A DNA stretch of 64,000 nt, taken from the NCBI RefSeq assembly GCF_000001735.4, contig NC_003076.8, forward strand, positions 15,565,835 through 15,629,834, given 5' to 3'. Shown here piece after piece: positions 59,826 through 64,000 of the stretch. Made by a program: the position numbers and the translations under genes. Within the stretch, counting starts at the first letter, position 1; each line of letters begins with the position of its first letter. The stretch is from Arabidopsis thaliana (Eukaryota; Streptophyta; Magnoliopsida; Brassicales; Brassicaceae). The notes under the pieces are model-generated. The model did not search any database. It had not been told where the DNA came from and was given only the letters and a program-made list of their open reading frames with translations.

Positions 59826-62800
59826 ATGGGCAACAAGAAACTGTTGACTGGTGGGTCAAGCAAAACTCATGGTAGTGGTAGTAGCTACAGAGATCCTCTG
59901 TTGCAGAATCAGGTCTGTTTCATTAACCATTCTTGTGTCTTACTCTCATGTCTGATGATTCTTGCTTGTAAATTTTCGTTATCGATGTAAAGTTTCGACC
60001 TTTACTCAGAAACTTGAGGGAATTTATCAGAAATTTCTTATTTAAGAAGAATTGTGGTGTCATGTGACTTGAAATTACTTGTTTAATTCGAAGAGTCTGG
60101 TTAGTTTTTGAAGCATAGAGTTCTCATTTGACATGTAATCATTTGATTCGAACTACTGGATTGTTACAACAGAAGAAATGTTCTTAAAGTTTGATTCTTG
60201 ATTCTTGATTTTGCCAATTTATGAGTTTTCTAATTGTTAGTTTGTTTATTCTGTCTACGTTACCGTATTCAGGAGGATAAACCGAAAGCGAATGGAAGCG
60301 AGAATGGTTTGAATGATCTTGAGCATGGTGTAGTTGAGGTATTTGTTTGTGCTGTTTGTTTTACAGAAACTTTTCATTTCTAGAAGTGATGTTGTCTTAA
60401 TTGGTTTTTTTTTCAGGCGGCAAATGTTGGATTTGGCAGAGTCTTTGCGTTGGTGAGTGTTTCTTTGTATTATAATTGTATATTATTCTTGTGTAAAGAT
60501 ATGCCAATACTCGAGTATTATGGTTTCGCAGGCAAAGCCCGATGCGGGAAAGCTAGTGATTGGTACCATTGCTTTGTTGATAGGTTCAACAACTAATCTC
60601 CTTGTTGTATGTCTCATTTCTTGATCTTCAACTTCCTATCTATTTTAGTTTCTTTATCATCATTTTAGGAGTTTATCTCTGAAGTGGTAGTGTAGATGGA
60701 TTCATATTTCTTGTTAGAACTAAGAAAGCTGAAACTTTTATGTTATGCAGCCAAAGTTTGGTGGGATGATTATAGACATTGTATCCAGAGATGTCAAGAC
60801 GCCTGAGCAGCAAACGGAATCCTTGATTGCTGTTAGAAACGCCGTAGTAATCATTTTGCTTATCGTTGTAATCGGGTAATTACATCTTCACAAAATTATC
60901 ATTAGTCTTCAAGTTTTGATTCTGTCTAACTCTTCTATCTATTGGTTTCATTAGATCGATATGCACGGCTTTGCGAGCGTGGCTATTTAATTCTGCCAGT
61001 GAAAGAGTTGTGGCTCGACTGAGAAAGGATTTGTTCAGACACCTAATGCATCAGGTTAAACATTTTTCAAGATTCTTATGATTTTCTTTATCCATTGCCA
61101 TTATTCTTTTAGTGAGTCTTTCATGCATTATTCGTGACTTTTGATGACCAATGAACTAACTTTTATCTGAGAAAGAAACTGAAAACGAAAATGTTTTTGT
61201 TGTTCTGTGCTACCAGGAAATAGCATTTTATGATGTCACAAAAACCGGAGAACTCTTAAGTAGATTATCCGAAGACACCCAGATCATAAAAAACGCTGCT
61301 ACTACAAATCTTTCTGAAGCTCTTCGTAACGTAACAACTGCGCTTATAGGAGTTGGTTTCATGTTTACATCATCTTGGAAATTAACATGTAAGAAGCTTC
61401 TTTTTATCTTTAAAATTATTTGGTACTAGTAGATGGAATGAATACACAAACTGACATATCTTCTTGTTCATCAATCATGATTTTAGTGTTGGCGTTAGTA
61501 GTAGTTCCGGTAATTTCAGTTGCTGTGAAACAGTTTGGTCGCTATCTACGTGAACTTTCACACACAACTCAAGCTGCAGCTGCTGTTGCTGCATCAATTG
61601 CTGAGGTTTTAACTCTGCTTCTTTTATACATTGCTTATCGATATATACTTTTTCAGTTCATTACTTTTAAATTGATTGGATCAATGTATACTATGTAGGA
61701 ATCTTTTGGTGCAGTCCGAACTGTTAGATCGTTTGCGAAAGAAAGCTATATGGTATCACAATATTCCAAGAAAGTCGATGAGACTCTGAAGCTAGGACTC
61801 AAACAAGCTGTGAGTTTTTGTGGAATAAACCGTTTCATAAAATTAAAACTTTTTTGGATGTGTCTTTGAGAGGATATATCTGATTTTGTTTGATGATTTA
61901 GGTACTTGTCGGGTTGTTCTTCGGAGGACTAAACGCAGCTTTCACATTATCTGTTATTACGGTTGTTAGTTATGGAGCATACTTAACAATATATGGTTCC
62001 ATGACCGTTGGAGCACTCACTTCCTTCATTCTTTATAGCCTCACAGGTTTTATTTATATACGCGTTTCTTGATCTGCAACTTTTGAAAGAATTATTTGTA
62101 CTAAACTAAGATATTGTTTTGGCAGTTGGTTCATCGGTATCTTCTTTATCGAGTTTGTACACAACTGCAATGAAAGCTGCAGGCGCTAGTAGACGAGTTT
62201 TTCAGATCTTGGACCGTGTTTCTAGCATGTCAAGTTCAGGGGATAAGTGTCCAGTCGGGTGAGATTTCCTCTCATACTATCCTTAATAAAAATTTATATA
62301 TGAAAAGAACAGAATCGGTTTATGTCCCGGAAAAATTATGGTTGCAGTAATCCTGATGGAGATGTGGAATTAAATGATGTCTGGTTTGCTTATCCTTCTC
62401 GTCCTAGTCACATGATACTCAAGGTAACACTAAATCTCTGTTTGCTTATCCTTCAACTTATAAACATTTAGCATGCTTGTAGAAGTTTGGTAGAACAAAT
62501 ATAGGCTTGGTTGGTTGTAGTTCTTTTACTCCAGAGTTACAAATATAGCAGATTCTTGAACCATGACTAAATATTTCTGAGGATGATGACTGGATTCATA
62601 CAGCTGTTACAACTTTAACGATTGCTTAAAACCCAAAATTTACAGGGAATATCGTTGAGGTTGACACCAGGCTCAAAAGTTGCACTAGTAGGACCAAGCG
62701 GTGGAGGAAAAGTAAGTTCAGATCATACGGTTTTCGATTTGGATCTTTTGGTATTTAAATAGTGAATGTTTTTCATATTTTGCATTTGCCATATGCAGAC

Positions 62801-63787
62801 GACCATAGCTAATTTGATTGAGAGATTCTATGATCCTCTCAAGGGAAAGATTTTGCTTAATGGAGTTTCTTTGATGGAAATATCCCATCAATACCTTCAC
62901 AAACAGGTAAATATTATGTTTCTTGAATAATTCATGTTTATGCTTGCATGTTTGGTAGAACCCAAAATCTTGAAATTTTCTTATCTCGGCTTGTTTCATT
63001 TCAGATCAGCATTGTAAGTCAGGAACCAATTCTTTTCAACTGTTCAGTGGAAGAGAACATCGCATATGGATTTGACGGTGAAGCTAGTTTTACCGATATA
63101 GAAAATGCAGCGGTAAGCACATTACAAGTCTCTTTCTTTCTCCATTTTTTGTTGTGCTCATTGGCACATAGGGCTATTCAGTAAACTGCCTCGATCCAAA
63201 AACCGATAAGTATTTTTCTAAAACCCAAACTGAAGCTAAGGGATTGAACAACCATTCTGATTGGAATCAAAATGAAACATTGTCAGAAAATGGCGAATGC
63301 ACACGAGTTCATTGAAGCGTTTCCGGATAAGTACAACACTGTTGTAGGAGAACGTGGATTACGGCTCTCAGGAGGACAGAAGCAAAGGATTGCAATCGCG
63401 AGGGCGCTTCTTACAAACCCGAGTGTTTTGCTCCTTGATGAAGCCACGAGTGCACTCGACGCTGAAAGCGAATATCTTGTTCAGGTAATAAAACATAACT
63501 TTGGAATCAAAACTCATATGACTCAAAAACATAGAAAAAATCTTACTCCTATCCTAATTTTCTGAATCTGTTTGCAGGATGCGATGGACTCGTTAATGGC
63601 GGGAAGAACGGTGTTGGTGATAGCTCATAGGTTATCGACGGTCAAGACTGCAGACTGTGTGGCGGTTATATCAGATGGTGAGGTGGCTGAGAAAGGCACT
63701 CATGATGAGCTTCTCAGCCTTAATGGAATCTACACAAATCTTGTCAAGAGGCAGCTTCAGAGTTCTTCCTCTGTTACCACCTTGTGA
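59826..63787 (+). CDS. ABCB27 (ALS1, TAP2): Half-size ABC transporter ABCB27 (TAP2 / ALS1)
   Basis: 644 residues in 17 coding exons: 59826-59912, 60273-60338, 60417-60452, 60532-60606, 60751-60875, 60955-61054, 61217-61388, 61487-61605, 61699-61809, 61902-62046, 62126-62258, 62348-62423, 62646-62711, 62799-62906, 63005-63112, 63287-63484 and 63578-63787. One transmembrane domain (about 65-345) precedes one nucleotide-binding domain. Walker A GPSGGGKTT is at 431-439, the Q-loop in VSQEPILF, the signature LSGGQ at 536-540, Walker B VLLLDEA at 556-562 and the switch His in VIAHRLST at 592. It must dimerise to work. The N-terminal region carries DPLLQNQ, a possible dileucine vacuolar sorting signal. 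From memory, the Arabidopsis protein sits in the tonoplast and is needed for aluminium tolerance in roots. Confidence 0.97.
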
Positions 63788-64000
63788 GATAATATCATTC
63801 TTCTGACTACAACAACAAAAAGAAGAAATCATCATTCCATTCGAAGACTAAATTTGTATAATTTGAGTTTGAACCCTTTCAATGCACTAGAGAGTTCTCT
63901 GACATAAAATTGTAATGAGACATTTCAATTCAGTTATCTAATAAAAATAAATATGAGCCATTGAGAATGTTCGTCTAGTCTTGTGTTGTTGGAGATGAGA
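63788..64000 (+). other. ABCB27 3' region
   Basis: Likely 3' untranslated region, with AATAAAAATAAAT near 63940 as a possible polyadenylation signal. Confidence 0.55.

Noticed and set aside
61420-61698. Separate small membrane protein at 61420
   Set aside because: It is exon 8 of ABCB27 (61487-61605) read with flanking intron sequence.

Overview
The window is nuclear DNA of Arabidopsis thaliana or a very close relative. I recognise several proteins (augmin subunit 5, CYP85A1/BR6OX1, the MEDOS receptor kinases, ABCB27/ALS1), and their order matches what I remember of chromosome 5 around At5g38880 to At5g39040. That locus assignment is from memory, not from a search. Short GT-AG introns, about 35% GC and dense small Helitrons, MITEs and LINE relics fit the same origin. 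No bacterial-type feature, CRISPR array or operon is present.

Layout. 1-10 kb is a compact housekeeping block: AUG5 (minus, 3' end outside the window), the exosome cap CSL4, a RING-H2 protein, a DsbA-like thioredoxin-fold protein and a tRNA-Ile(AAU) gene. 10-29 kb is a tandem array of germin-like protein (GLP) units: four intact two-exon genes, one 5'-truncated copy and one promoter-only relic. A Helitron, a hAT-like element, a LINE, a MULE-like element with an A/T-rich minisatellite, a MITE and a small copia-type LTR element are inserted between or inside the units. 29-32 kb is CYP85A1 (brassinosteroid C-6 oxidase, minus, nine exons). 32-40.8 kb is gene-poor and transposon-rich, with a copia fossil and two nested Helitrons.

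40.9-56.7 kb holds a small secreted RALF-like peptide gene followed by four intronless malectin-like receptor kinase genes (MEDOS 1-4), interrupted by a C2-like gene and a deleted kinase relic. 59.8-63.8 kb is the half-size ABC transporter ABCB27 (TAP2/ALS1), 17 coding exons.

How the parts relate. The GLP array and the receptor-kinase array are two independent tandem amplifications. The most interesting part is the second. The first two receptors have an RD kinase of CrRLK1L type, while the last two carry a non-RD LRK10L-2/PR5K-like kinase behind the same kind of ectodomain. A gene resembling RALF, the ligand class of CrRLK1L receptors, lies about 1.7 kb upstream of the first receptor. From memory of the literature, MEDOS genes act in growth responses to metal ions and ALS1 in aluminium tolerance, so this end of the window may be functionally themed. 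That last statement is inference.
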